DNA of 33,302 nt from assembly GCF_000423925.1 (NCBI RefSeq), contig NZ_AUIX01000050.1:1-33302 (forward strand), read 5' to 3'. This DNA is from Butyrivibrio sp. VCD2006. GTDB taxonomy: Bacteria; Bacillota; Clostridia; Lachnospirales; Lachnospiraceae. This document shows positions 22,610 through 31,025 of the stretch, in pieces (position 1 is the first letter of the stretch; every line of letters starts with the position of its first letter). The notes beneath the pieces were generated by a model. The model had not been told where the DNA came from. It did not search any database and worked only from the letters and a program-made list of their open reading frames with translations. A program made the translations under genes and the position numbers.

Positions 22610-23762
22610 TCTTCAGGACCACGTAAGTTCTCTCAAGCATGCCTATGTTAAGTACTGCAAATATAAGCAAATAGAATGGCATAATGCCTATTCCGATGTG
22701 CTGCTGCAGATGTCCGAATACCATGGGCATAAAGGTACTGCCAAAATAAGCCGAAGCCATCTGGAGTCCGATAGCTGCAGCACTGAATCTTTTTCCGAAA
22801 TTCTCCGGAGCCATGTGCTGGATAGCAGGATACACAGGACCCATACCTGTTCCGATGATTACAAATCCGATAGCTGCCGGAAGCCAGTTTTTAATAGGCA
22901 GCATGACCATCAAAATTCCTACAAATTCAACTGCAATACCAATTCTGATAAGAAGTCTGTCTCCGAGCCTGTTTGATACAACGCCCGAGATAAGTCTGCC
23001 AAGCATAAGTCCTCCGAATATCAGTGAACCGAAGGATGCGATCATGCCATCTGTCAGGCCCTCTTTTACTCCCGCAAAATAACTGGATGTCCACAGGAAA
23101 CATGTGGCTTCGCCTGAGCAGTATGCAAAGAATGCAATAAGCGTAAGTATAACTCCCGGAACCTTTAAGGTTTCTCTGATACCGGCACCGGCCTCTTCTT
23201 CACCTTCCTCCTCATTTTCATTCCTCTTCCAAAGAGGAAGTGAAATAATGCATACCAGAAGTATTGCCATCTGAATATAGGCAGTCCATCTATAGCCTTC
23301 GTTCCATCTTGCCCGGCTTAGAGCAAGCGCCATGATATTAGGGCTTATTACTGCTCCAACTCCGTAAAAGCAATGAAGGAAATTCATTACAGAGCCCGAG
23401 TAATTATTTGCCACATAGTGATTAACAGCTGCATCTATTGCTCCAGCTCCAAGGCCATATGGGATTACAAAAATGAACAACATCCAGTAAGAAGTTGAAA
23501 TTGAGAATCCTATAAGCCCCATAACAGTCATGAAAACAGATACTATAACAATCCACTTCGTGTGAAAACGTCTTATCATCCTTGGACTTAAAAGTGCGGA
23601 TATTATCGTCATAAATGAGATGGACATGGAAACATATCCCGCATAGGATGAGGGTACCCCAAAGACCACCTGCATGGTCGGCCAGCCGGATCCCAGAAGC
23701 GAATCCGGAAGTCCCAAGCTTATGAATATCAGGTAAATAACTGCAAGTAAAAGAGCAAACAT
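22590..23762 (-). CDS. Major facilitator superfamily transporter
   Basis: A 390-residue transporter with twelve predicted spans and a central acidic cytoplasmic loop (NENEEEGEEEAGAG, about residue 185). The opening FISLGLPDSLLGSGWP and the helix containing FLHCFYGVGAVISP resemble the sugar-type MFS group (FucP/YfkF-like). The substrate is unknown. GGAGG lies 10 bases before ATG. The last codons and the stop are part of the terminator hairpin. It is probably monocistronic, since a terminator separates it from the glycosyltransferase. Confidence 0.85.
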   Translation of the reverse strand: MFALLLAVIYLIFISLGLPDSLLGSGWPTMQVVFGVPSSYAGYVSMSISFMTIISALLSPRMIRRFHTKWIVIVSVFMTVMGLIGFSISTSYWMLFIFVIPYGLGAGAIDAAVNHYVANNYSGSVMNFLHCFYGVGAVISPNIMALALSRARWNEGYRWTAYIQMAILLVCIISLPLWKRNENEEEGEEEAGAGIRETLKVPGVILTLIAFFAYCSGEATCFLWTSSYFAGVKEGLTDGMIASFGSLIFGGLMLGRLISGVVSNRLGDRLLIRIGIAVEFVGILMVMLPIKNWLPAAIGFVIIGTGMGPVYPAIQHMAPENFGKRFSAAAIGLQMASAYFGSTFMPMVFGHLQQHIGIGIMPFYLLIFAVLNIGMLERTYVVLKNRPKSV

Positions 23763-23836
23763 ATGATTTTGCCTCCAAAACTGTTTTAATTCATTCTTTA
23801 ATCATAATCGGAGTAATCACTTGTTGCAAATTTACA

Positions 23837-24088
23837 TTAAAATAAAATTGTAAGGTTACCCAATCGCCATCTCTGCAGCTTTTTCGCTGCTTCTCCGAGA
23901 ATATCAGCTATTTTATCCCAGTTTTCCGTATTAAGACATTCATTTAATTCATCGAAGTCGACGCTGTACATGACGATCTTTGCAGAATGAAGTCCGCCAA
24001 GCTTTTTACTTATCTCCTCATTGATTATCTTATAGTAGGGAATTGTGCTCTCCCAGCTCATTCCTCCAATCAGTCCGATTGTTTTCAT
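23837..24088 (-). pseudogene. Truncated aspartate/glutamate racemase family protein
   Basis: A strong start (AGGAGGGG 6 bases upstream) opens MKTIGLIGGMSWESTIPYY, the N-terminus of the aspartate racemase (YgeA-type) family, which epimerises amino acids with two cysteines. After about 72 residues the frame continues as RWRLGNLTILF and stops. In the next frame the same bases read AAEMAIG, then stop, which resembles the expected continuation before the first catalytic cysteine. So a small frameshifting change and loss of the remaining two thirds of the gene are both likely. No catalytic cysteine is present. Confidence 0.8.
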
Positions 24089-24125
24089 TTTTAACCCCTC
24101 CTTTGACACACAAATTACCACAGAG

Positions 24126-24166
24126 CGCAAAAACAGTCCTAAGCATTCACGCTTTTGGACTGTTTT
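24126..24166. terminator. Bidirectional terminator after the ABC operon
   Basis: AAAACAGTCC (24130-24139) pairs with GGACTGTTTT (24157-24166), with an inner AAGC/GCTT pair. It lies about 15 bases after the permease stop codon; A-rich and T-rich flanks allow use in both directions. Confidence 0.8.
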
Positions 24167-24180
24167 TACACCGCTTTATT

Positions 24181-26784
24181 TTACATAACATCACACTTGA
24201 GTGCTTCGATGATACTGTCGTCCTTTATCTTGGAAGCGCTAAGCAGCATGCTAAGCCCAATGATTACAAATACAACAATAACCATCATGAAATACATAGG
24301 ATAATTTAGCTCAAAAGCAAATATCTTGCTTTCAATCGTGTTAAACATCAAAAAGCTGAGAAGAATAGAAACCGGTATTCCGATAACAAGTGCTCTTACT
24401 CCGTAAAGTATGGTCTCAAGAAGAAGCATCTTTTTAATGCCCCTCTGTTCCATTCCCACCGATCTGAACATAGCAAATTCCTGCCTTCTCATATGTACAG
24501 CCGTTGAGATAGTATTCACGATATTGGCTATTGCTATAAGTGTCAAAAGAATCGTAAAACCGTACATAGCAGTATTAAGTATAAGTGATACCGTATCCAT
24601 GGCATTCCTTGCATTTGACAGGTTCTGAACCACACAGTTGCTATAGCCGCCATAGGTCGTAATATCGCTTACCTTCTGCGCAAGCGCCTCTGTATCACTT
24701 GTGGTAAAGACTCCGAAGGTATAGCTAAGTGCTCCTCTTTCTATGTTTTCCTGTGCCTTTTCATAATACATTGATACCGGAACATAGACGTTAACTGTAT
24801 TCTTGGGAACCAGATTGCATACATAACTCTTTTTGTCATACTTGACAATCCCGCTTACTTCAACAACCGGAGGATTGCCCTTAGCCTCATCATAGAAGAT
24901 CTTCTGCCCGATTATCTTTTCGTTAAATACAGGCTTGCCATTTTCCTCATGAAGGTAGCTGTCCAGAATTACTCCCTTTAACGCATCTCCATGATACTCA
25001 TCGGAATTTATGCCATTAGCTTCAAGTAACTTATCAAAGTCGGCGTCCTCCACAAGCACCACCATAACTGAATCAAGGCCGTCAAACAGCGTCTTATAAT
25101 CGTTTGTAAGATAGTCTTTATTTAAAAAGCCGGTATTCGCCGGTACGAAATCCGGTTTATCCTCCTGATCTTTAAAGAGATAAGTAACATAATCTGCCGA
25201 TACAACCCTATCAACCTCCGGAAGTGCCTCCAGCTCTTCTTTTAGTCTGTCTGTCTCATCCAGTGCGCAGGAAACATAAATATTGAATGGCAGATCGATC
25301 TCATACTGATTAAGCTTTACAAAGGTCTTATCGAAAAAGTCTATTGTCAGGAACATTATGATAGATATTGCCATTGAAAAGACAATAACTGCTCCCTTAA
25401 ATCCGTTTCTCTTAATGTTCTTATAGGCAAGCTCACCTTCATATCCGAAGATTTTCCTAATAAGAGGATTTACCTTAAGTTTTCCGGCCTTAAGCTTAAT
25501 AGTGCTTGTCTGGCGAAGAGCATCAAGTGGCATTATTTTTGATGCCTTTATTGCCGGAACAAGGGCCGATATAAAAATAGTGATTGCTGAAATAACTACA
25601 ATTGCCATGATAACGTAAGGATTAATAATGATAGGAACACTTCCTCGCATACCCTCTGCCCCTACTATCATATCTGATTCCAAAATTTTTCTTCCAAGAA
25701 CAGCAAGGGTTACGGCAGCCCCGGCAATACCGGCTGCAATTCCAAGCGGAATCCCGACTAGTCCAAGCACCAGCCCCTCAAAATAAATAGAGGCCCTCTT
25801 TTGCGCCTTTGTAGCGCCAACACTGGCAAGCATTCCAAGATACTTGATCTTCTCAGTGAGCGACATTCCAAACGCGTTGTAGATAAGCACCACCGAGGTG
25901 ACAACTACTATCAAAAGAGCTATGCCCATCAGTGTAAACAGCTCAACATAAGCAGATCCCATGCCACCTACTGCAAAAACACTTATAAGGAATTCTGTAT
26001 TCAGATCAGATATATGAAGGTTATAATCCTTTGCAATCTGTCTTATCTGAAGTGCCGAAGTGTGATCCGCCTTCCTTAAGGTTATACGGGATTCAAGGTA
26101 TGAATTGCCCTTATCATCAACGCCAATAGGTGTCCCTGCGTCCATTCCGCGAAGTATATCAAACGCCGTGGTCGGTCTGTTTCCGTGAAGAATTGCTGTA
26201 ATAGTGCAGGTTTCCGTAGATAATACCTCGAACTGTTCCTCGGATCTGTAGCTTCCGCCGTAGTAAATCTTTGTGCCATCGGGCTCAATTTCATATCTGT
26301 TCCCCAGTTCAAAGGTAATGGTATCTCCGGGATGAAGCTCAAGACCATTATCTTTAAGAAACGCCTCTTCTACGGCAACTTCACCGGAAGTCTCAGGAAG
26401 TCTTCCTTCATACTCCTGGATAACTACCTGCTTGTAGAAATCCAAGCCGCCATTTTCGATATTGCCAACTCTGAATCGATTTTCCTTATCATTCATCAGC
26501 CTTATGCCGGTGATAGTAGGATCTGAACAGACAGCCCCTGCAAATTCTATCCTGTCGTCATTCTTAAGAGCCTCGAGATCCTCCCAGGTCATATTATCAA
26601 AAGCTGCATGAACGTTGCCATCTGTCAGCCTGTTGATACTCCCGAAAAACTTAAAAACCGAAAAGATACCAACCAGAATCGCTGTTATAAGCGCCGTAGA
26701 GGCCACAATTCCAAGGATAGTGACAATAGTCCTTTTCTTATTCTCCAGAAGGTGTCTGATAGTAAGTGTTGAAATGATATTCAT
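24181..26784 (-). CDS. ABC transporter permease with two FtsX domains
   Basis: An 867-residue membrane protein. It begins with a span at about 17-40, followed by a long extracellular region (about 45-270) and three spans (about 280-305, 330-365, 390-415). A second half repeats this: a span near 470, an extracellular region (about 490-720), and three final spans (about 735-760, 790-815, 830-850). Both FtsX domains are typical of MacB-like and antimicrobial-peptide exporter permeases. The first codon overlaps the ATPase stop (TAATG), so the two are one complex. With the adjacent two-component system this suggests a peptide- or stress-responsive exporter or mechanotransmission complex. Confidence 0.87.
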   Translation of the reverse strand: MNIISTLTIRHLLENKKRTIVTILGIVASTALITAILVGIFSVFKFFGSINRLTDGNVHAAFDNMTWEDLEALKNDDRIEFAGAVCSDPTITGIRLMNDKENRFRVGNIENGGLDFYKQVVIQEYEGRLPETSGEVAVEEAFLKDNGLELHPGDTITFELGNRYEIEPDGTKIYYGGSYRSEEQFEVLSTETCTITAILHGNRPTTAFDILRGMDAGTPIGVDDKGNSYLESRITLRKADHTSALQIRQIAKDYNLHISDLNTEFLISVFAVGGMGSAYVELFTLMGIALLIVVVTSVVLIYNAFGMSLTEKIKYLGMLASVGATKAQKRASIYFEGLVLGLVGIPLGIAAGIAGAAVTLAVLGRKILESDMIVGAEGMRGSVPIIINPYVIMAIVVISAITIFISALVPAIKASKIMPLDALRQTSTIKLKAGKLKVNPLIRKIFGYEGELAYKNIKRNGFKGAVIVFSMAISIIMFLTIDFFDKTFVKLNQYEIDLPFNIYVSCALDETDRLKEELEALPEVDRVVSADYVTYLFKDQEDKPDFVPANTGFLNKDYLTNDYKTLFDGLDSVMVVLVEDADFDKLLEANGINSDEYHGDALKGVILDSYLHEENGKPVFNEKIIGQKIFYDEAKGNPPVVEVSGIVKYDKKSYVCNLVPKNTVNVYVPVSMYYEKAQENIERGALSYTFGVFTTSDTEALAQKVSDITTYGGYSNCVVQNLSNARNAMDTVSLILNTAMYGFTILLTLIAIANIVNTISTAVHMRRQEFAMFRSVGMEQRGIKKMLLLETILYGVRALVIGIPVSILLSFLMFNTIESKIFAFELNYPMYFMMVIVVFVIIGLSMLLSASKIKDDSIIEALKCDVM

Positions 26785-27476
26785 TACGCACTCACCTCCT
26801 CCCTTGAGGAATCTCTGGTAATCTGCCCATCTTCAATTGTTATAACTCTGTCCGCAGAAAGGGCTATTCGCTCATCGTGAGTAATGATGATAACCGTCTG
26901 CCGATTTTCCTTATTAAATTTTCTAAGAAGGGCTATGATCTCCTTGCTGTTCTCGGAGTCAAGATTTCCCGTAGGCTCATCTGCCAGGAGAAGTGCCGGA
27001 TGATTCATCAGTGCTCTTCCAATAGAAACCCTCTGCTGCTGTCCGCCGGACAACTGGTTCGGAAGATGTCCTACTCTCTCGGATAATCCAAGCTTTTCAA
27101 CAAGATCTCTTAAAAGCTTCTTATCCGGCTTCTTCCCATCAAGAAGGATTGGCAGTGTCATATTCTCCTCAACATTGAGGATTGGGATCAGGTTATAGAA
27201 CTGATAGATAAGACCTATCTGTCTTCTTCTGAAAATTGCAAGCTTTGTTTCGTCCAGCTTGCTGATATCCGTACCCGAAATATTCACAACTCCCGAAGTC
27301 GGTGTATCTACACCACCAAGAATATGCATCAATGTGGATTTTCCTGATCCTGATGGACCAACTATAGCAACAAATTCTCCCTGCTCAACATCAAAGGAAA
27401 CATTCTTCAAAGCATCTACCTTTGTCTCACCGTTTCCGTAGACTTTGCACAGGTTTCTGATTTCCAAAATCTTCAT
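26784..27476 (-). CDS. ABC transporter ATP-binding protein (LolD/MacB type)
   Basis: A 230-residue ATPase. Walker A is GPSGSGKST (40-48), the Q-loop lies at YQFYNLIP (91-98), the signature LSGGQQQR at 142-149, and Walker B ALLLADEP at 161-168, followed by the H-loop THDE. It powers the FtsX-type permease encoded immediately downstream. ATG at 27476 is chosen for GGAG 9 bases upstream; seven earlier codons (MRKENNE) contain the site. A candidate promoter and operator lie just upstream (27517-27567). Confidence 0.93.
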   Translation of the reverse strand: MKILEIRNLCKVYGNGETKVDALKNVSFDVEQGEFVAIVGPSGSGKSTLMHILGGVDTPTSGVVNISGTDISKLDETKLAIFRRRQIGLIYQFYNLIPILNVEENMTLPILLDGKKPDKKLLRDLVEKLGLSERVGHLPNQLSGGQQQRVSIGRALMNHPALLLADEPTGNLDSENSKEIIALLRKFNKENRQTVIIITHDERIALSADRVITIEDGQITRDSSREEVSA

Positions 27477-27516
27477 TTCATTGTTCTCCTTTCTCATTTG
27501 TTTCTGAGAATAGGTT

Positions 27517-27567
27517 ATTATATTGAAATTACAATCAGGTGACTGTTATATTACAGTTTTGTAATAT
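27517..27567 (-). promoter_or_regulatory. Promoter and candidate response-regulator operator of the ABC operon
   Basis: On the minus strand a TATAAT -10 (27522-27517) lies 40 bases before the ATPase start. Upstream is a perfect 8-bp inverted repeat, ATATTACA and TGTAATAT (27548-27555 and 27560-27567), spaced by four bases. A further TGTAAT (27533-27528) lies 22 bases from the matching one in the palindrome, two helical turns away. The adjacent OmpR-type regulator is the obvious candidate to bind there. Confidence 0.55.
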
Positions 27568-27578
27568 TAACTTATCTC

Positions 27579-28574
27579 TTACACAATCGTCTTATACAGC
27601 TTGATCACAAAGGTTGAACCCACGCCTTCCGTACTCTTCACCGCAATCTCCCCGTGCTGATCCTCTATGATAGCCTTCGTCAGGGCAAGGCCGATTCCGA
27701 CACTATCTTTTCCTGCGTTCTTCCCCTTATAAAAACGTTCGAATATGTGAGGAATGTCTTCCTCAGCAATTCCGCAGCCTGTGTCCTTTATGGTTATCTG
27801 CCCAAAGAGAGTCGTATCAAGGGTAGAGATTTCCAGTTCTCCGCCATCATCCATATGCTCAATACAGTTTTTGACAATATTCTGCAGTGCTTCTACCGTC
27901 CAGTTTTTATCACAGGTAAAAGCCATATCAGTCACATTCTGCTTATAAGAAATCCTCCGAAGTTCAAACTGAATCTCAAAGGGCTTGAGGACCTCTGATA
28001 GCAGCTCCTTTGACGGAACAAGCTCATGCTTAAGTTCTATGGTCCCCGCATCCAGTTTGGACAATTTCAAAAGTGTCTGTATTAGCCAGTTCATCCTCGA
28101 GAGCTGCTCAGATTGAGTCTGCAGGAATTCCATACGTTTTGAAGGATCCTCTTCACTGCAGAGGAGATCATTCATTACCATCATGGAAGTGAGCGGTGTC
28201 TTCAGCTGATGACTTATATCTGCAATTGCTGCCGCAAGCTGCTTTTTGTCGTCACGGAGTATCTCGTTCTGAACCTTCAGCGTAGATGCGGCTTTGTATA
28301 TATTATTCGCAAGTATCGAAAGCTCACCCTCCTCCTGATCAAGGATATTCGGTGTATCTGCTCTCGATAAAACCTTTACAAGATAGTCATTTAGCTCTTC
28401 AATCCTGCAATATCTCTTTTTTGTGTAATGAAAAAAGACAGCAAGAAGAAGGACTCCTGTAATAAGGAGCATTATCCCCGCAGTTATTCCCACAAAAGCG
28501 AATCCGCCAAAAGCCATTACTATGGTTATAGCGGATCCCAATATCATAATTCTTCGAAATTCTTTGTTTATCAT
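27579..28574 (-). CDS. Sensor histidine kinase
   Basis: A 331-residue membrane histidine kinase. Two spans near the N-terminus (about 9-30 and 32-50) are joined by almost no loop, so it is an intramembrane-sensing type with no extracellular domain. The H-box is AAIADISHQLKTPLTS with phosphorylated H122. N-box is LQNIVKNCIEH, and G-boxes are DTGCGIAEED and GIGLALTK. This form fits kinases that sense through a partner ABC transporter (BceS-like). ATG at 28574 is preferred (GAGGGG site); the regulator gene ends 8 bases upstream. Confidence 0.9.
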   Translation of the reverse strand: MINKEFRRIMILGSAITIVMAFGGFAFVGITAGIMLLITGVLLLAVFFHYTKKRYCRIEELNDYLVKVLSRADTPNILDQEEGELSILANNIYKAASTLKVQNEILRDDKKQLAAAIADISHQLKTPLTSMMVMNDLLCSEEDPSKRMEFLQTQSEQLSRMNWLIQTLLKLSKLDAGTIELKHELVPSKELLSEVLKPFEIQFELRRISYKQNVTDMAFTCDKNWTVEALQNIVKNCIEHMDDGGELEISTLDTTLFGQITIKDTGCGIAEEDIPHIFERFYKGKNAGKDSVGIGLALTKAIIEDQHGEIAVKSTEGVGSTFVIKLYKTIV

Positions 28575-28581
28575 TGTCCCC

Positions 28582-29292
28582 TCAACCATCTACGATATAC
28601 CCCATTCCTCTGACAGTCCTGATGATCTGCGGATTCGACGGATCCTGTTCAATCTTGTCGCGAAGCCTTTTTATGTAGACCGTAAGTGTATTGTCATTTA
28701 CAAAATCACCACCTACGTCCCACATGTCCTGAAGAAGCTGATTTCTTGAAAGTACCACATTTTTATTGTTGCAAAATGTAAGAAGGAGTCTGTACTCAAG
28801 AGCAGTCAGTTCAACATTTGTTTCATCTCCTGTCTCCTCGTTTCTCATTGTCACCTTTGCTTCGCTTTTGTAAATACTGATATTTCCAAGCTTCTCTACT
28901 GTAGTATCCCCTGCAGAAACATCGACGTCTCTCTTCCCTGCACGCCGTAATACTGTCCTGATTCTTGCCATAAGCTCATTGATCCTGAAAGGCTTACAAA
29001 TATAATCATCAGCCCCCATTTCAAGACCCATGACCACGTTAACCTCCGCATCACTGGCTGTAAGAAAGATCACCGGAACGTCTTCCTTCTCCTTAATAAA
29101 CTTACATACATCATAGCCATTGCCATCCGGAAGATTGATATCCAGAATACAGATATCAAAGCAATCCCTCTGCCACAGCTTCTTTGCCTGCATTACGCTC
29201 TCTGCATTTGTAACCTCGTATCCTTCCTTTTCAAGAGAATACTTTAACCCCATGCTTATAGCATCATCATCTTCAAGTAAAAAAACTCTCAT
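28582..29292 (-). CDS. OmpR-family response regulator
   Basis: A 236-residue regulator. The receiver domain (1-115) has D8-D9-D10, phosphoacceptor D51 (CILDINLPDG), and ADDYICKPF with the conserved lysine. The C-terminal winged helix (about 130-235) contains LTALEYRLLLTF, VNDNTLTVYIKRLRDKIE and a final VRGMGYIVDG. It probably controls the downstream ABC genes. ATG at 29292 is chosen because GGGAG lies 7 bases upstream; the longer frame up to 29388 covers the promoter region. Confidence 0.92.
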   Translation of the reverse strand: MRVFLLEDDDAISMGLKYSLEKEGYEVTNAESVMQAKKLWQRDCFDICILDINLPDGNGYDVCKFIKEKEDVPVIFLTASDAEVNVVMGLEMGADDYICKPFRINELMARIRTVLRRAGKRDVDVSAGDTTVEKLGNISIYKSEAKVTMRNEETGDETNVELTALEYRLLLTFCNNKNVVLSRNQLLQDMWDVGGDFVNDNTLTVYIKRLRDKIEQDPSNPQIIRTVRGMGYIVDG

Positions 29293-29374
29293 TTTCATGC
29301 TCCCTACCATTTCTCGTATATAAAAGCCCCAATAACAATTTGTGTACCTATTATGATATTTTATCCCACAATAT

Positions 29375-29415
29375 AAAACAGACCCCATCCTACACGGATA
29401 AAGGTCTGTTTTTCA
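29375..29415. terminator. Terminator after the 29462-29725 gene
   Basis: ACAGACC (29378-29384) pairs with GGTCTGT (29403-29409), and ATCC (29387-29390) with GGAT (29396-29399), around TACAC. T-runs flank it on both strands. Its core ATCCTACACGGAT is the same as in the terminator at 22574-22609. Confidence 0.75.
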
Positions 29416-29461
29416 CGTCATTGCTTTTATCCATCTCTATTCTTTGCACTCTTTTCGGTTA

Positions 29462-29725
29462 TCATACCTTTGACTCAAGAAACCACTTTGCACCATTAGG
29501 ACAGTCTTCAAAATACAGATGTACCTCCTTCCCATCCACAATACATGTATAAACAAGTCCTGCTCCTCCGGCGCGTCTGCTCGCTCCCGGAACACAGTCC
29601 TTAACTCTTGTTATCTCATACCTCCGGCCATCTTCCCACTCTATCGACAGCGGCCTGACCGCCCCATCTGCAGAAAACTCCACTATTGTATCTACATATA
29701 CTTTATAACCTATTCTTCTAGCCAT
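29462..29725 (-). CDS. Small conserved-looking protein, DUF6504-like
   Basis: An 87-residue protein with RIGYKVYVDTIVEFSADG, then PLSIEWEDGRRYEITRV and a C-terminal VHLYFEDCPNGAKWFLESK. This arrangement of strands around EWEDGRRYEI resembles DUF6504, small proteins sometimes found near DNA-repair polymerases; no such gene is nearby. The match is from memory. The ATG at 29725 has AGGTG about 12 bases upstream; an ATG seven codons earlier is possible. It stands alone, followed by a terminator. Confidence 0.6.
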   Translation of the reverse strand: MARRIGYKVYVDTIVEFSADGAVRPLSIEWEDGRRYEITRVKDCVPGASRRAGGAGLVYTCIVDGKEVHLYFEDCPNGAKWFLESKV

Positions 29726-30121
29726 CTTACTATCATCACCTGCCATTCTACGCCCATGTATCCTGTACTACCTAAATGCGCTTATAAGCTTTTCATGCAT
29801 TACATAGCGAACAATTGTTCTATTTATAGCTATATTATACGAATATATGTTCTATTTTGCAACCGCTAGATATTGTGCTGTGACATTTATTGGACTCCAA
29901 CTGCGCAAATCCAGACTGCCAAAAGAAAAACCCGCCATCATCCATTCCATTTCGGATAATAGCAGGTAGAATATCTTGTGTTCTTTCAGTCTGTTCATTT
30001 TCTAATAAACTTTTTCCGGATATTTTATATTTATTTAATATATATGGTGTATACTTACACGAAAGAGCACTAGATGTTGTATGTAATAATCATTTATTGT
30101 TTTTTGTGGGAGGGGAAAGCC
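29726..30121. other. Intergenic region with an orphan terminator
   Basis: No convincing gene. It contains the minus-strand terminator at 29921-29966 and, near 30050-30055, a TATACT box that could be the -10 of the small plus-strand gene at 30122, without a good -35. Confidence 0.4.
29921..29966 (-). terminator. Orphan minus-strand terminator
   Basis: On the minus strand CCTGCTATTATCC (29966-29954) pairs with GGATGATGGCGGG (29943-29931) with G-T pairs and one mismatch, then TTTTTCTTTT. No clear gene ends just before it on that strand. Confidence 0.6.
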
Positions 30122-30304
30122 ATGCGCTATAATAGTTCTGTGAAAAATGTATTTGTAGGGAAAGCCATACCCAAGACTATAGACACAATAGGTTTTAACA
30201 ACCACTATTTTGACCTTGAGACAGTAAAAGAGAAAGCCACCGGGATAATATCAGCAGTGATTTTATCCTGTATTGTAGCCTTCTCTTTTTTCTTTTTCAT
30301 TTGA
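30122..30304 (+). CDS. Small tail-anchored membrane protein
   Basis: A 60-residue protein. The first 40 residues are polar (MRYNSSVKNVFVGKAIPK, then DTIGFNNHYFDLE), and the last 20 are one hydrophobic span ending in FFFFI, so it is probably tail-anchored. GGGAGGGG lies 6 bases before ATG, an excellent site that fixes the start. It is the only plus-strand gene in this part and is convergent with the DUF1232-like gene. No family was recognised. Confidence 0.6.
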   Translation: MRYNSSVKNVFVGKAIPKTIDTIGFNNHYFDLETVKEKATGIISAVILSCIVAFSFFFFI

Positions 30305-30336
30305 ACTTTTAAATGAACCTTAATATGCCAAAAGCA

Positions 30337-30540
30337 TTATGACGGATACTGATCAATTACATCCGTATCCCGTTTTTCAATTACTTCTCTTCTGGTAGCC
30401 TGCCCAAGCTTCCTGTTTGATGCTACTGCGATAAGAAGTATGATAATGTCATCTAAAGGGCATGCAGATAGCAGATCTACCGGAGATAAAATATATGCTC
30501 CCAAAAGAATTGCAAGAAGTATTTTAAGTCCCTTATTCAT
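30337..30540 (-). CDS. YkvA/DUF1232-like small membrane protein
   Basis: A 67-residue protein with the core AYILSPVDLLSACPLDDIIILLIA (shortened: YILSPVDL and PLDD), the signature of the YkvA (DUF1232) family, here without the N-terminal part of longer members. The function is unknown. Two hydrophobic segments frame the motif. AGGGGG lies 7 bases before ATG. It follows the PspC gene by 20 bases and is probably in its operon. Confidence 0.75.
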   Translation of the reverse strand: MNKGLKILLAILLGAYILSPVDLLSACPLDDIIILLIAVASNRKLGQATRREVIEKRDTDVIDQYPS

Positions 30541-30560
30541 CTGTATTCCCCCTATTTTCT

Positions 30561-30872
30561 TTAGATGCTAAAGCCCTTGATCTCAGAAGTATCTGCAAAA
30601 GGCTTAAAACCAACGGGTTCACTTGATTCATAGTAATTGTTTGCAGAGTAGTAGTTTTCTTCTCTGTTGTAATCACTTGTTCTGCCTTCAGGAGCATCAT
30701 CCATTAATATTGCTGCGATGATATATGGAAGGATTCCAATACCGGTTGTCATCAAAAGGATTAAATAGATGACTCTGATTATTGTAGGATCAATTCCGAA
30801 ATATTCACCGATGCCTCCGCATACGCCACAAACCTTTTTATCAACGCTTTTTGTAAGTCTTCTTTCTCTCAT
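30561..30872 (-). CDS. PspC domain protein
   Basis: A 103-residue protein. The PspC domain covers about 3-60: RLTKSVDKKVCGVCGGIGEY, then DPTIIRVIYLILLM and a second hydrophobic stretch GILPYIIAAILM. The C-terminal 45 residues are polar, with several Tyr and Asn, and probably disordered. PspC proteins take part in envelope stress sensing in proteobacteria; in Firmicutes the role is less clear. GAGGG lies 7 bases before ATG. Confidence 0.87.
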   Translation of the reverse strand: MRERRLTKSVDKKVCGVCGGIGEYFGIDPTIIRVIYLILLMTTGIGILPYIIAAILMDDAPEGRTSDYNREENYYSANNYYESSEPVGFKPFADTSEIKGFSI

Positions 30873-31025
30873 AACCTTTCCCTCGCTTCCTTAGTGAAGC
30901 AACAATTTGTTTTATGAGATTATTCTAGAACTCCGTAGTCTTTTTATAAATGTTCATTTAGGCAAAAAAGTGGCATTTATTTTTCTTTTCGAGAGTTTTT
31001 TAATGACCTTATCTGTGACCGGTAA

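Noticed and set aside
29825..30070. Minus-strand open frame containing the orphan terminator
   Set aside because: An open reading (with NGMDDGG) exists, but it lacks a start codon with a ribosome site and has no recognisable domain; the terminator is a better explanation.
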